Positions 17,365 to 28,964 of a DNA stretch of 64,000 bases are shown piece by piece. A model generated the notes under the pieces. The model ran no database searches, was not told the origin of the DNA, and saw only the letters and a list, made by a program, of their open reading frames with translations. The translations under genes and the position numbers were made by a program. The stretch lies in contig JAJFFO010000006.1 in the NCBI GenBank assembly GCA_021776615.1, forward strand, positions 20,362-84,361. The letters run 5' to 3'. Within the stretch, counting starts at the first letter, position 1; every line of letters begins with the position of its first letter. Origin of the DNA: Robiginitomaculum sp. GTDB lineage: Bacteria > Pseudomonadota > Alphaproteobacteria > Caulobacterales > Maricaulaceae.

Positions 17365-18462
17365 ATGGGATTTCAATGCGGTATTGTTGGCCTGCCTAAT
17401 GTGGGTAAATCAACCTTGTTTAATGCGCTGACGCAGACGGCGGCGGCGCAGGCGGCCAATTATCCATTTTGCACCATCGAGCCTAATGTCGGTGAAGTGG
17501 CGGTGCCCGAACCACGTCTGGTTAAACTGGCTACCATTGCCGGGTCGAAAGAGCTTATTCCGGCGCGGATGAATTTTGTAGATATTGCCGGTCTGGTAAA
17601 AGGTGCCTCCAAAGGCGAGGGGCTTGGTAATCAGTTTCTGGCCAATATTCGCGAAGTCGATGCGGTGCTTTATGTATTGCGCTGTTTCGATGATGACGAC
17701 ATCACCCATGTGAATGGCACCATCAATCCGCTGGATGATCTCGACACGGTCGAGACCGAATTAATGTTGGCCGATCTGGAAAGCTTGGAAAAGCGCATTG
17801 CCAGTGCCGAGAAAAAAGCCCGCTCCGGCGATAAAGACGCCAAAACCGCTATTGCCCTTATGGAGTTGGCGTTGGCGGAGTTACGTGAAGGCCGTCCGGC
17901 CCGCGCCGCCAAAGTGCCCGAAGATGATCGCAAAGCTTGGCGCGGCCTGCAATTGTTGACCTCCAAGCCGATTATGTTTGTGTGCAATGTCGATGAAGAA
18001 AGCGCCGGTACCGGCAATGCTTATTCGGCCATGGTGGAAGAATTTGCAAAAACCGAAGGCGCGCCGGTGGTGATTATTAGCGCGCAAATCGAAGCCGAAC
18101 TTGCTTTATTGGATTCGGACGAACGCACGGAGTATTTGGCGGATATTGGCCTTGAAGAGCCGGGTCTGGACCGCCTCATCCATGCCGGGTTTCGGCTGCT
18201 TGATCTGCAAACCTATTTCACCGTGGGGCCAAAAGAGGCCCGTGCGTGGACCATTAAAATCGGCACATCTGCGCCCAAAGCTGCTGGCGTTATCCATGGC
18301 GATTTTGAAAAAGGCTTTATCCGCGCCGAGACCATCGCTTATGATGATTTCGTCGCCTGCAATGGCGAACAAGGGGCCAAAGAGGCCGGTAAAATGCGCG
18401 CCGAGGGCAAGGAATATATTGTCGCCGATGGCGATGTGCTGCATTTTCGGTTTAATGTTTAG
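17365..18462 (+). CDS. ychF: redox-responsive Obg-family ATPase YchF
   Basis: 365 residues. The P-loop GLPNVGKSTLFNAL (about 8-21) and the DIAGLVKGASKGEGLGNQFL switch II region are followed by NVDE in place of the NKxD of GTPases, the change that gives YchF its ATP preference. A C-terminal TGS domain (about 280-365) ends DGDVLHFRFNV. YchF binds ribosomes and affects oxidative stress responses. ATG 17365 follows GGATGAG and matches the family N-terminus better than the ATG at 17356. Confidence 0.96.
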   Translation: MGFQCGIVGLPNVGKSTLFNALTQTAAAQAANYPFCTIEPNVGEVAVPEPRLVKLATIAGSKELIPARMNFVDIAGLVKGASKGEGLGNQFLANIREVDAVLYVLRCFDDDDITHVNGTINPLDDLDTVETELMLADLESLEKRIASAEKKARSGDKDAKTAIALMELALAELREGRPARAAKVPEDDRKAWRGLQLLTSKPIMFVCNVDEESAGTGNAYSAMVEEFAKTEGAPVVIISAQIEAELALLDSDERTEYLADIGLEEPGLDRLIHAGFRLLDLQTYFTVGPKEARAWTIKIGTSAPKAAGVIHGDFEKGFIRAETIAYDDFVACNGEQGAKEAGKMRAEGKEYIVADGDVLHFRFNV

Positions 18463-18504
18463 GCTTTGATCTCAAACCTACGAAAATTTACGCGGTTTGC
18501 TATT

Positions 18505-18873
18505 CTATTGAGCCTTCACATCAAGCATGTTTGAAAAGCCGCCAAAGATCATTCGTTTGCCATCAAAGGGCATTTCGCCCATTTCACCCAATGCGAGGAA
18601 GCGCGGGTCGGTCATCAATTTTGCGTTGACCGCGTCGCGGGTGGCGCGGTCGGGATAGACAATCCAGCTGAGGACGATTTTCTCATCGTTTTTCGCTTTT
18701 ACCGCGCGGCGGAAGTCGGTGGACTTGCCGTCGGGAACATCGTCTTCCCAATTCTCAACCACTTGGACCGCGCCCAAATCAAGAAAGATCGGCGCGGTAG
18801 CCGCCGCGAGTTTCCGGTATGCATCCTCCTTACCTGCAGGCACCGGGACCAAAAACCCATCAATATAGCTCAT
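18505..18873 (-). CDS. DUF1428 family protein
   Basis: 122 residues matching DUF1428 (YbaA-like): MSYIDGFLVPVP at the start, VVENWEDDVPDGKSTDF near 45-60, VLSWIVYPDRATRD and FDGKRMIFGGF near the end. This is a ferredoxin-like (dimeric alpha/beta barrel) fold with no established activity. An in-frame ATG at 18882 is also possible; AGAAGG lies about 9 nt upstream of 18873. Convergent with ychF. Confidence 0.9.
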   Translation of the reverse strand: MSYIDGFLVPVPAGKEDAYRKLAAATAPIFLDLGAVQVVENWEDDVPDGKSTDFRRAVKAKNDEKIVLSWIVYPDRATRDAVNAKLMTDPRFLALGEMGEMPFDGKRMIFGGFSNMLDVKAQ

Positions 18874-19159
18874 TTCATCCATCCTTCTTTTTTGCGGGTG
18901 ACCAAAAGCGCCTTGAGTATAAATGCCGTGATACTAGCCGATTCTTGGCAGTTTCCCATTTTTCGGATTTTTCGCAAATAAAATATTGGGCGGCTCTGGG
19001 GCAAAACCGGATTGTTGGCCGGATTGTTGGATTGTGGTGGCAGTTTACTCGGCAGGCTAAATAGGCTCAAAACAGCTTTGGCATAAGCAAAGTTCGGGGC
19101 TGGAGTGACCAATGCTTTTCTTTGGCAATGCGGCGCGAAAGCGAAATGATGAGGCGTCG

Positions 19160-19918
19160 ATGACCAAAATTGATGCCAGCGTCTTTATCATCACCCTCAA
19201 TGAAGAGCGCCATATTGGCCGTGCGTTAAAGAGCGTTGCCGATTTTGCCGATATCGTGGTGGTGGATTCGGGCAGTATCGATAAAACCTTGGCAATTGCC
19301 CGCCAATTCACCAAGCGCGTCGTGCACCATGATTTTGAAAACTATGCAGCGCAGAAGAATTACGCCCTAAGCCTGTGCAAAAAACCTTATGCCTTGGTGC
19401 TGGATGCCGATGAGCAGGCGACACCGGCATTGTTGGAAGAATTGCGGGCGGCGCTGGAAATGCCAGATTTCGCCGGTCTGATTATACCGCGCTTTGACAC
19501 CATACTTGGCAAGCGCCAGCACCGCTGGGCGCACACGCAAAAACAAATACGGTTTGTCGCCAAGGATGCGGCCAGATACGCGCCCAAACTGGTACACGAA
19601 TCCCTTGTCGTCGACGGCCCGGTTCGGCAAACCAAAAATGGTATCAATCATTATGGCGACGCCACCATTGCGCTGCGCCGCGCCAAAATTGATAAGTATT
19701 CACGCTTGCGGGCGCAGGAAAAGTTTGCGGCGGGCAAAAACCCCACTGTGTTGAAACTTGTCCTTGTTGGGCCACTGATTTTTGTTAAAACCTACTTTTT
19801 CCGACGGTATTTTCTCAACGGATATGGTGGTCTTATTTTGAGCATATTGAACGGGCGCTATGCGTTTTTAAAAGAAAGGCGCCTGTTTGATTTATGGGCG
19901 AAGGAAAAGGCAAAATGA
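19160..19918 (+). CDS. family 2 glycosyltransferase, WaaE/KdtX-like
   Basis: 252 residues. The GT-A nucleotide-sugar fold is seen in VFIITLNEERHIGRALKSV, VVVDSGSIDKT and the metal-binding LDADEQ; the C-terminus has the YKR-rich helical end common in the WaaE-type LPS core beta-1,4-glucosyltransferases (KTYFFRRYFLNGYGG). It likely adds a sugar to lipopolysaccharide core or another surface glycan at the inner membrane. ATG 19160 has a GAGG upstream and gives the family N-terminus; the frame extends to 19112. It overlaps the acetyltransferase gene by 4 nt. Confidence 0.85.
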   Translation: MTKIDASVFIITLNEERHIGRALKSVADFADIVVVDSGSIDKTLAIARQFTKRVVHHDFENYAAQKNYALSLCKKPYALVLDADEQATPALLEELRAALEMPDFAGLIIPRFDTILGKRQHRWAHTQKQIRFVAKDAARYAPKLVHESLVVDGPVRQTKNGINHYGDATIALRRAKIDKYSRLRAQEKFAAGKNPTVLKLVLVGPLIFVKTYFFRRYFLNGYGGLILSILNGRYAFLKERRLFDLWAKEKAK

Positions 19919-20490
19919 TGAAGCTGATCCCGCAGACCATGATCGGCGCGTTTGCGCGGCTTGAACCATTGGCCGAACATCATCGCGATGCCATGCGCAT
20001 TGCCGCTAATGATCCGGGCATGTGGGCGCTGACGACCAAACGCGGTGATGGCGAATATTTCGATCAATGGTTCGATTATATGCGCGCCGAGCACGATGCC
20101 GGACGCGCAATTTCTCATGCTGTCATTGTTGATGATGTGGTGATTGGCCATAGTGCGTATCTGGTCATAACCCCAATATTTGACCGGGTAGAAATTGGCT
20201 GGACCTGGTATCAAAGCGATCAGCGCGGCACCAAGGTCAACCCGCAATGCAAATTGCTGTTATTGGGCAATGCCTTCGCAAGCGGTGCACACCGGGTGGA
20301 GCTAAAAACCCACATCAAAAACCTGCACAGCCAAAACGCCATGGCCAAAATGGGCGGCACCCGCGAAGGCACGCTGCGCCACCATGTGCGCCTTTGGGAT
20401 AATAGCTGGCGCGATTCAGTGTTTTATTCAGTTCTGGAAGACGAATGGCCGGGCGTGAAAGCGGGGCTTGAGGCGCGGTTAAACGCTTAG
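19915..20490 (+). CDS. GNAT family N-acetyltransferase (RimJ-like)
   Basis: 191 residues resembling the GNAT branch that includes RimJ/RimL and YjcK-type enzymes: RLEPLAEHHRDAM at the start, VEIGWTWYQSDQRGTKVNPQCK (position about 95-117) and RVELKTHIKNLHSQNAMAKMGGTREG in the acetyl-CoA region. It overlaps the glycosyltransferase stop (ATGATGA), suggesting coupled translation and perhaps acetylation of a surface sugar, but a protein or small molecule substrate is equally possible. Confidence 0.85.
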   Translation: MMKLIPQTMIGAFARLEPLAEHHRDAMRIAANDPGMWALTTKRGDGEYFDQWFDYMRAEHDAGRAISHAVIVDDVVIGHSAYLVITPIFDRVEIGWTWYQSDQRGTKVNPQCKLLLLGNAFASGAHRVELKTHIKNLHSQNAMAKMGGTREGTLRHHVRLWDNSWRDSVFYSVLEDEWPGVKAGLEARLNA

Positions 20491-20516
20491 CGCCCAGGCT
20501 CCGCCCTAATGCCAAC

Positions 20517-21587
20517 TTACTCGGCAGGCACTTCCGCCAGTTTGCTTTTTGCCGCCGCTGCATCCTGCCACAGCCGCACCAGTGCATCCCACAAACTTTT
20601 GCGACTGGCGCGCAGATAGAGTGTATTATCACTTAAGCCTTCGACCAGCCGTTGATGGGCAATGTGTAAATTATGATAGGGCATGCGCGGAAACAAATGG
20701 TGGGTGGCGTGATAGCGCAAGCCCGTGGGTGCCCAGATATTGGTGAAGACTTTATGCCCCGGCACATTCACCGAGTCCAAAAACTGTTCGGCAACGCTTA
20801 GCTGTTCGGCACCGGGATTGCGATAAGCGTGGGCGGCCAGCGTGCGCACCGAATTGAGCGCAAAAATCAGCAAGGCAACGCCATACCAAAGCAGCAATGC
20901 TTTTGCTGGCAGGATGTTCATCATCACCAAACCTGCCGCCGTCCATCCATAAATAAAGGCCATAAATTCTTGCGCCAGCCACAGGCCTTTGGGGTCGTTC
21001 TTTTTGGGCGAAGCGCGCACATAGGTCAGGTCAATGGTTAGCGAGGAAAATTGTCCCCAGATCAGCTTGCGCAAAGGCGGCAATAGCAAGGACAGCGGCG
21101 TCAGCACCATAAATCTGAGAATGAAAAAGGCGGGCAGGATAAAAATCAGCAACATATAGCCCAAAATACCAAGGGGGTTGCCGGTGCCAAACGGCAGATA
21201 TTCACCGTCTTCTTTGGTGCCGTAAACATCGTGCACATGGTGGTGCCGATGCACCCCATGATAGGTGAAGCTGGGGATCAGCAAGGCAAAACCGCACAAT
21301 ATATTCCACACCAGCCGAAAGGCAGCAAAGGTGCCGGTTTTCAGATGTGCCAATTCATGCGTAAACAGGGCCGCGCGATATAGCGCCAAGGTTGCCACTG
21401 TCACGCCAATAATCCCTGGGGCCGAAGAAAGCGGATAGATCACCGCCACAGCAAAAGCGGCCCAGCCGACACTCACCGAGATTAAAAAATCCGGCCAATA
21501 AATGCGGGGGTTTGGCTTCATCAAATCCGCGACCAGCCGATTGGCTTCGGCCATCGGAAAGGCACCATTGTCTCTATCTATTGCCAT
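20517..21587 (-). CDS. fatty acid desaturase family membrane protein
   Basis: 356 residues with the three histidine boxes of membrane di-iron desaturases: HELAH (about residue 93), HRHHHVH (about 122-128) and HATHHLF (about 302-308), between clusters of membrane segments. Di-iron desaturases introduce double bonds into acyl chains using O2. The regiospecificity and substrate (acyl lipid, sphingoid base, carotenoid) are not determined by these motifs. Monocistronic, divergent from the next gene. Confidence 0.9.
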   Translation of the reverse strand: MAIDRDNGAFPMAEANRLVADLMKPNPRIYWPDFLISVSVGWAAFAVAVIYPLSSAPGIIGVTVATLALYRAALFTHELAHLKTGTFAAFRLVWNILCGFALLIPSFTYHGVHRHHHVHDVYGTKEDGEYLPFGTGNPLGILGYMLLIFILPAFFILRFMVLTPLSLLLPPLRKLIWGQFSSLTIDLTYVRASPKKNDPKGLWLAQEFMAFIYGWTAAGLVMMNILPAKALLLWYGVALLIFALNSVRTLAAHAYRNPGAEQLSVAEQFLDSVNVPGHKVFTNIWAPTGLRYHATHHLFPRMPYHNLHIAHQRLVEGLSDNTLYLRASRKSLWDALVRLWQDAAAAKSKLAEVPAE

Positions 21588-21610
21588 GACGCTAATTTAA
21601 TCCTGTTTAC

Positions 21611-21714
21611 ACCCCGCTTCAGGCGGGCGTCCATTGTCTAGAAAATTATGGGCCGGTGGGCAAGGCGGCGCAAGGTCGCACGCACCCTTGTGCAGGTGCG
21701 TGTTTGGTTTTTTT
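21611..21714 (+). ncRNA. candidate small RNA or attenuator leader ending in an orphan terminator
   Basis: In the divergent 237-bp gap between the desaturase and the next gene, a perfect 8-bp stem CACGCACC/GGTGCGTG (21679-21702) runs into TTTGGTTTTTTT on the plus strand. No plus-strand gene precedes it. A second hairpin CCCGC-TTCAG-GCGGG lies about 55 nt upstream, near 21614. The terminator therefore ends either an independent small RNA or a leader of the gene at 21825, whose start is 110 nt further on. The 5' end is a guess; the terminator itself is clear. Confidence 0.45.
21679..21714 (+). terminator. orphan Rho-independent terminator
   Basis: Perfect 8-bp GC-rich stem with an 8-nt loop (21679-21702) followed by a T-rich tail (21703-21714). 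It faces the plus strand, but the flanking gene on its left is on the minus strand. Confidence 0.8.
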
Positions 21715-21824
21715 GATGAAAACACCGCGTTTTGGGCAAGGCCCTCTAATGGTTTAACCTTTTGCGCTGTCGCTGATACGGCTTTTCTGGTAAGTAAATG
21801 CGAGCAGTAAAAAGGGAGCCTTAC

Positions 21825-22988
21825 ATGTCAGACATGAAGGGTACGGATAAACCCGGTGAGTATAAAGAAGGTGATAATGTTATAATCCCGAGCGAGGGTG
21901 AGATGGATACAGGGCCGGATATCATTCTTACTGATATAGGTCGAGCGGCATCGAAGGCGATCCGGTTTGACGCCATTCTTCTGGCTATTTTAGCGTTTGC
22001 GGTTTTTTTGATCGTGTTGGGCTTGATGGTTCAAAACAGTCTACTAGCCGAATTTTCAACATTATTGATATTTATGGGCGTGCTGATCGCTATTGCGGGT
22101 GCGATATTACGGCGCTCCATCTGGCTGGTGACACGCTATGATATTCCGGCGCTGAACAATCCGCCAACGGAGGAGGACACCGTTACCGTACCGAGGCATG
22201 GCACCGTGCACAGAGGGCGCACGGAAGTGCCCTTGGGTGGTGATCGAACACGGCCCTATATCTGGATATGGTTTGATCCGGCTGAAAACAGTGACTGTAT
22301 CAAAGGCGGTGGGCATTATCGCTGGTATCAGTATGTGAATTTAGAGCTGTTTATTGATGGGGTTAAAAAGAAAACCAAAAAAGCTGTAAAAGGCGGGACG
22401 GAACTATATTACAGGTTTGATGAGTGGAATCCTGATTACCATGTGAAGGAAGCGAAGAAATCTGACCCGGACTTCACCCCCGACGCGGTAAAGCGAAAGG
22501 GATTGTTGAAAGACAAGCTTGGTAAACCATTCAAGCAATATGATGTTCCCGGGACAGAAACAGGTCAAAATGTGCAAGGGTCTGGCATGGGGATGCAGGT
22601 TCGCGGCACTCACAAAAAAGGCATTTTGGATGCGCCGGATTTTTGTAATCGTGGCGACGATAAGCTTTCCCCCATCGAACGCCTTTTAGGCCGGTTTGTT
22701 AAAATTGAAGATAAGAAAAAGCAACAACTTACCAAGCCAAACCCAGATCAGGATGTGGATGTCAGGGTATTGATTGAGGCGCGCTCATATCTTGTGTGCA
22801 CTAAGGATGGAAAAGTTACATGCATTGGCTACGTCCCATGGACGTATATGATTGATAGTAGAATCAAGGTTTCATGGTCGAAAAGTGGTAAAATTGCCGG
22901 TGGCAGTGACCCGGTATGGACCCTTGGTGCTTTGCGTGGGCCATGCACATATACTTTGACGATTAACGATTGGGTGAATGGCTGCTGA
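21825..22988 (+). CDS. unrecognised two-span membrane protein with a large C-terminal domain
   Basis: 387 residues, family not recognised. Residues 1-55 are polar, then two adjacent hydrophobic segments (about 50-71 and 75-97) form a hairpin, followed by a soluble C-terminal domain of about 290 residues. That domain is rich in charged residues and aromatics and holds six cysteines (SDCIKGGGHY, DFCNRGDD, VCTKDGKVTCIGY, GPCTYTL, terminal NGC), so disulfides or metal binding are possible. The pattern WxWFDP and the paired Trp/Tyr strands suggest a beta-rich fold. ATG 21825 follows GGGAG; an upstream in-frame ATG at 21798 is less likely. Base composition is AT-richer than the neighbours, which hints at horizontal transfer. 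It stands alone, with a candidate leader or sRNA upstream. Confidence 0.7.
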   Translation: MSDMKGTDKPGEYKEGDNVIIPSEGEMDTGPDIILTDIGRAASKAIRFDAILLAILAFAVFLIVLGLMVQNSLLAEFSTLLIFMGVLIAIAGAILRRSIWLVTRYDIPALNNPPTEEDTVTVPRHGTVHRGRTEVPLGGDRTRPYIWIWFDPAENSDCIKGGGHYRWYQYVNLELFIDGVKKKTKKAVKGGTELYYRFDEWNPDYHVKEAKKSDPDFTPDAVKRKGLLKDKLGKPFKQYDVPGTETGQNVQGSGMGMQVRGTHKKGILDAPDFCNRGDDKLSPIERLLGRFVKIEDKKKQQLTKPNPDQDVDVRVLIEARSYLVCTKDGKVTCIGYVPWTYMIDSRIKVSWSKSGKIAGGSDPVWTLGALRGPCTYTLTINDWVNGC

Positions 22989-23074
22989 AGACTGCCAGCA
23001 TTATTTTCTCTGTCACCTATTGGCTTTGGCAGGCGGGGCCGTTAAACACACCAAAATAATACTGGATTTCCATT

Positions 23075-26335
<3,261 letters not shown>

Positions 26336-26445
26336 ACGCGGTCCCTGTAATTATTGTGATTATGGGTATAACAAGACCATCTAACCAAGTCGTAACTTGA
26401 ATGTTTGCGCAATTATGAAGATCTTGATCGTTTATGGAGGGGCAA

Positions 26446-27213
26446 ATGGCTTTCAGAATTCTGCTTTCAATTTTTCTCATGTCGAGCATGGTCGCGTCGT
26501 GTAGCGCCGCCAAAACCAATGATGACGCGGATACGGGGGCGATCATTGCTGCCGCCCTCGCCGCCGCGGACCGGCCAGAAGCGCAAATTGCGCGCGATGA
26601 AACCCGTAATCCGGTGGCTGTCTTGCAGTTTAGCACCGTCAAACCGGGCGATAGTGTTGCCGACCTTGGTGCCGGTGGGGGGTATTTTTCACGTTTGCTT
26701 TCCAGCGTTGTTGGCGAAGAAGGCAGGGTGGTTGCGCAAAACCCGCCAGTATGGGTGGAAAATTATAAAAGTATCACGCCGGGCATGGCGGCGTTGATGG
26801 CCGACCGGTCCAATGTGCAAGCGCACACCGCCGCATTTGATGAACTTGGGTTTGCTGACGCCTCCTTTGATGTGGTTACGATGGCGTTGATCTATCATGA
26901 TGTGAGCCTGATGACCGATACCGTCCAGCGGGCGCAGATGAATGCGCAAATCTTTGCCGCCCTTAAACCCGGCGGTGTGTTATTGGTTACCGATCACCAT
27001 GCTGAGGAAGGTTCTGGAAACACCACCACTGATGCGCTGCACCGAATTGCTGGTGATTTGGTGATGCGCGAGGCACTGGCCGCTGGTTTTGTGCTCGATG
27101 GGCAATCAGATGCTTTGCACTTTGCCAGCGATGATCGGACCAAGAACGTGTTCGACCCGGCCGTGCGCGGCAAAACCGACCGTTTCGTCTATCGGTTTCG
27201 CAAAACAAAATAG
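26446..27213 (+). CDS. lipoprotein-type class I SAM-dependent methyltransferase
   Basis: 255 residues. The N-terminus is a lipoprotein signal (hydrophobic run, lipobox MVASC, Cys at about residue 22). The rest is a Rossmann methyltransferase with motif I VADLGAGGGYFSRLL (about 66-80), an acidic FDVVTMALIYHDV and KPGGVLLVTDHH. Many alphaproteobacteria encode such exported methyltransferase-like proteins, and their substrates are unknown. Export would put the SAM-binding site in the periplasm, where SAM is not known to be available, so it may bind another ligand. ATG 26446 follows GGAGGGGCAA and is preferred over 26434. Confidence 0.82.
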   Translation: MAFRILLSIFLMSSMVASCSAAKTNDDADTGAIIAAALAAADRPEAQIARDETRNPVAVLQFSTVKPGDSVADLGAGGGYFSRLLSSVVGEEGRVVAQNPPVWVENYKSITPGMAALMADRSNVQAHTAAFDELGFADASFDVVTMALIYHDVSLMTDTVQRAQMNAQIFAALKPGGVLLVTDHHAEEGSGNTTTDALHRIAGDLVMREALAAGFVLDGQSDALHFASDDRTKNVFDPAVRGKTDRFVYRFRKTK

Positions 27214-27238
27214 GGTAGAGTTTTAAGCACAGTCTGCG

Positions 27239-27276
27239 GACACCAAAGCAAAGCCAGCTGGCCTTGCTCTGGTGTC
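27239..27276. repeat. 38-bp near-perfect palindrome between the methyltransferase and greA
   Basis: Seventeen positions on each side of an AGCT loop: seven outer pairs, one mismatch, five pairs, one mismatch, three inner pairs. Both mismatches are A opposite C on the plus strand, which become G-U wobble pairs in RNA read from the minus strand, so the structure is fully paired only in that orientation. No T tract follows on either strand. Possible roles are a terminator-like element or an antisense RNA structure. Confidence 0.6.
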
Positions 27277-27292
27277 TGTTCAGCAGGCCATC

Positions 27293-27321
27293 TTGAACCT
27301 GTTTGCAAGCGGGGTTATATA
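27293..27321 (+). promoter_or_regulatory. sigma70-type promoter of greA
   Basis: TTGAAC at 27293-27298 and TATATA at 27316-27321 with a 17-bp spacer. The predicted start near 27328 gives a leader of about 68 nt to greA. Confidence 0.6.
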
Positions 27322-27395
27322 GATGTCCTCACGTGTTTACAGGGGCTGGCGCTTAGCGGCTCAGGAAACACAAAATACGAAGAGAATTCCGACAC

Positions 27396-27869
27396 ATGAA
27401 TAAAGTCCCTATGACCGCCGAGGGTCGTGATGCCCTCGACGAAGAACTTAAATTTCTCAAAACTGTGGAACGCCCGGCGATCATTCAGGCGATTGCCGAA
27501 GCTCGTGCCCATGGTGATTTGAGCGAAAACGCGGAATATCACGCGGCCAAAGAACGCCAGGGATATGTCGAGGCTCGTGCCGCCGACATTGAAAGCAAAT
27601 TGGCGCGTGCACAGGTTATTGACGTGCGTGAATTGGGCGGCGATTCAGTAAAATTCGGGGCCACGGTTAAGGTCGTCGATGAAGATACTGAAGAAGAAGC
27701 CGTCTATAAGATTGTCGGCGAAGATGAAGCCGAAGTCGCCAAAGGCAAAGTTTCGGTCACCTCACCGATTGCGCGCGCATTGATTGGCAAGGAAAGCGGC
27801 GACGTTGTCGAGGTTGCCGCTCCCGGCGGGGCTCGTTCGTTGGAAGTTCTTGCTGTTAACTGGGTGTGA
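27396..27869 (+). CDS. greA: transcription elongation factor GreA
   Basis: 157 residues, the family's usual length (158 in E. coli). The N-terminal coiled coil carries the tip residues in [21 protein letters not shown] (about 40-60), which reach into the RNA polymerase secondary channel and stimulate cleavage of backtracked transcripts. The C-terminal FKBP-like domain (about 80-157) contains [14 protein letters not shown]. It overlaps the ELM1-family gene by 4 nt (GTGA), so the two are likely co-translated. A good promoter lies just upstream. Confidence 0.97.
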   Translation: MNKVPMTAEGRDALDEELKFLKTVERPAIIQAIAEARAHGDLSENAEYHAAKERQGYVEARAADIESKLARAQVIDVRELGGDSVKFGATVKVVDEDTEEEAVYKIVGEDEAEVAKGKVSVTSPIARALIGKESGDVVEVAAPGGARSLEVLAVNWV

Positions 27870-28867
27870 CAACACCGCCTGGCAAGCTGGAAGTTTGGAC
27901 CATTGATGATGGTCGTGCCGGGCTGGCTAATCAAACCCAGGGGCTGGCGGAAGCCCTTGATCGTTTGATACCGGCAAATATCCACAGCCATGTGGTTAAA
28001 AAAAAGCTGATCAGCTTTGGCGTGGCCGGCAGTCCGGCACCGGGCATGGACGCGCCGTGGCCGGATATCTGCATTGGCTGCGGGCGGGCCAGTATTGGCT
28101 ACATGCGCGCCATGCGAAAATGGTCTGGTGGGCGCACTTTGACGGTGCAATTGCAGGACCCACGCGTTAACCCTTCGGATTTTGATTTGGTGATTCCGCC
28201 GCAACATGATGGCTTGCAGGGCGATAATGTTTTTCCGATTCTGGGGGCGCCGGTGCGGGTGACGCCAGAAGTATTGCAAGACGCGCAAAAACAGTTCGCC
28301 GACAAGATGGTGCGGTTTCCGGGGCCACGGCTGGCCGTGGTTTTGGGCGGAAATTCCCGCCACCATAAATTTACCAAAAAGGGTAGTAAGCGCTTGGTTA
28401 AATCCCTGCAGGGTCTGCTCGGTAATCAGGTGTCCTTGCTGATCACCACCTCGCGCCGCACGCCAAAATTCGTGATTAAAGCCCTGCGCCGCCAGTACGG
28501 GAAAAAAGATCATGTGTGGTTGTGGGATAATGAAAAAACCGATGGCCCCAACCCGTATTTTGCCTTTTTGCAAGCCGCTAACGCGGTATTGGTGACTAAT
28601 GATTCGACCAATATGCTGACCGAAGCGGCCAGCACCGGTAAGCCTATTTTGCTATTCTCGCTTAAAGGCAAGGACGCCAAATTTGAGAAGCTTTACGACG
28701 CTTTGGCGGGTAAAGGTCTAGCGCGCCCCTTTACCGGCAGTCTGGCCACGTGGCCAGTAGAGGGTTTGGACGAGACCGGCCGCGCTGCCAAAGAAGTTGT
28801 CCGCCGCCTCTATAAGCGCTGGCAGGACGATGGCCGCACCAAAACCAACCAAGAGGGTGGCGGATAA
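27866..28867 (+). CDS. mitochondrial fission ELM1 family protein
   Basis: 333 residues of the ELM1 family (DUF1022): [22 protein letters not shown] at the start, [13 protein letters not shown] near 70, [21 protein letters not shown] and [18 protein letters not shown]. The C-terminal motif resembles the nucleotide-sugar site of GT-B glycosyltransferases. The plant homologue acts in mitochondrial fission; in alphaproteobacteria a glycosyltransferase-like role in cell envelope work is suspected but not shown. It starts with GTG inside the greA stop. Confidence 0.88.
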   Translation: MTTPPGKLEVWTIDDGRAGLANQTQGLAEALDRLIPANIHSHVVKKKLISFGVAGSPAPGMDAPWPDICIGCGRASIGYMRAMRKWSGGRTLTVQLQDPRVNPSDFDLVIPPQHDGLQGDNVFPILGAPVRVTPEVLQDAQKQFADKMVRFPGPRLAVVLGGNSRHHKFTKKGSKRLVKSLQGLLGNQVSLLITTSRRTPKFVIKALRRQYGKKDHVWLWDNEKTDGPNPYFAFLQAANAVLVTNDSTNMLTEAASTGKPILLFSLKGKDAKFEKLYDALAGKGLARPFTGSLATWPVEGLDETGRAAKEVVRRLYKRWQDDGRTKTNQEGGG

Positions 28868-28964
28868 ACTTAACTTGAAAGCCAAGCTCTTGCCCATCCT
28901 CGCATAGCTCCCTAAATCATCATCGGCAATCGTTTGCTTAATTGTGTTTTGAATGGAAATTGTA

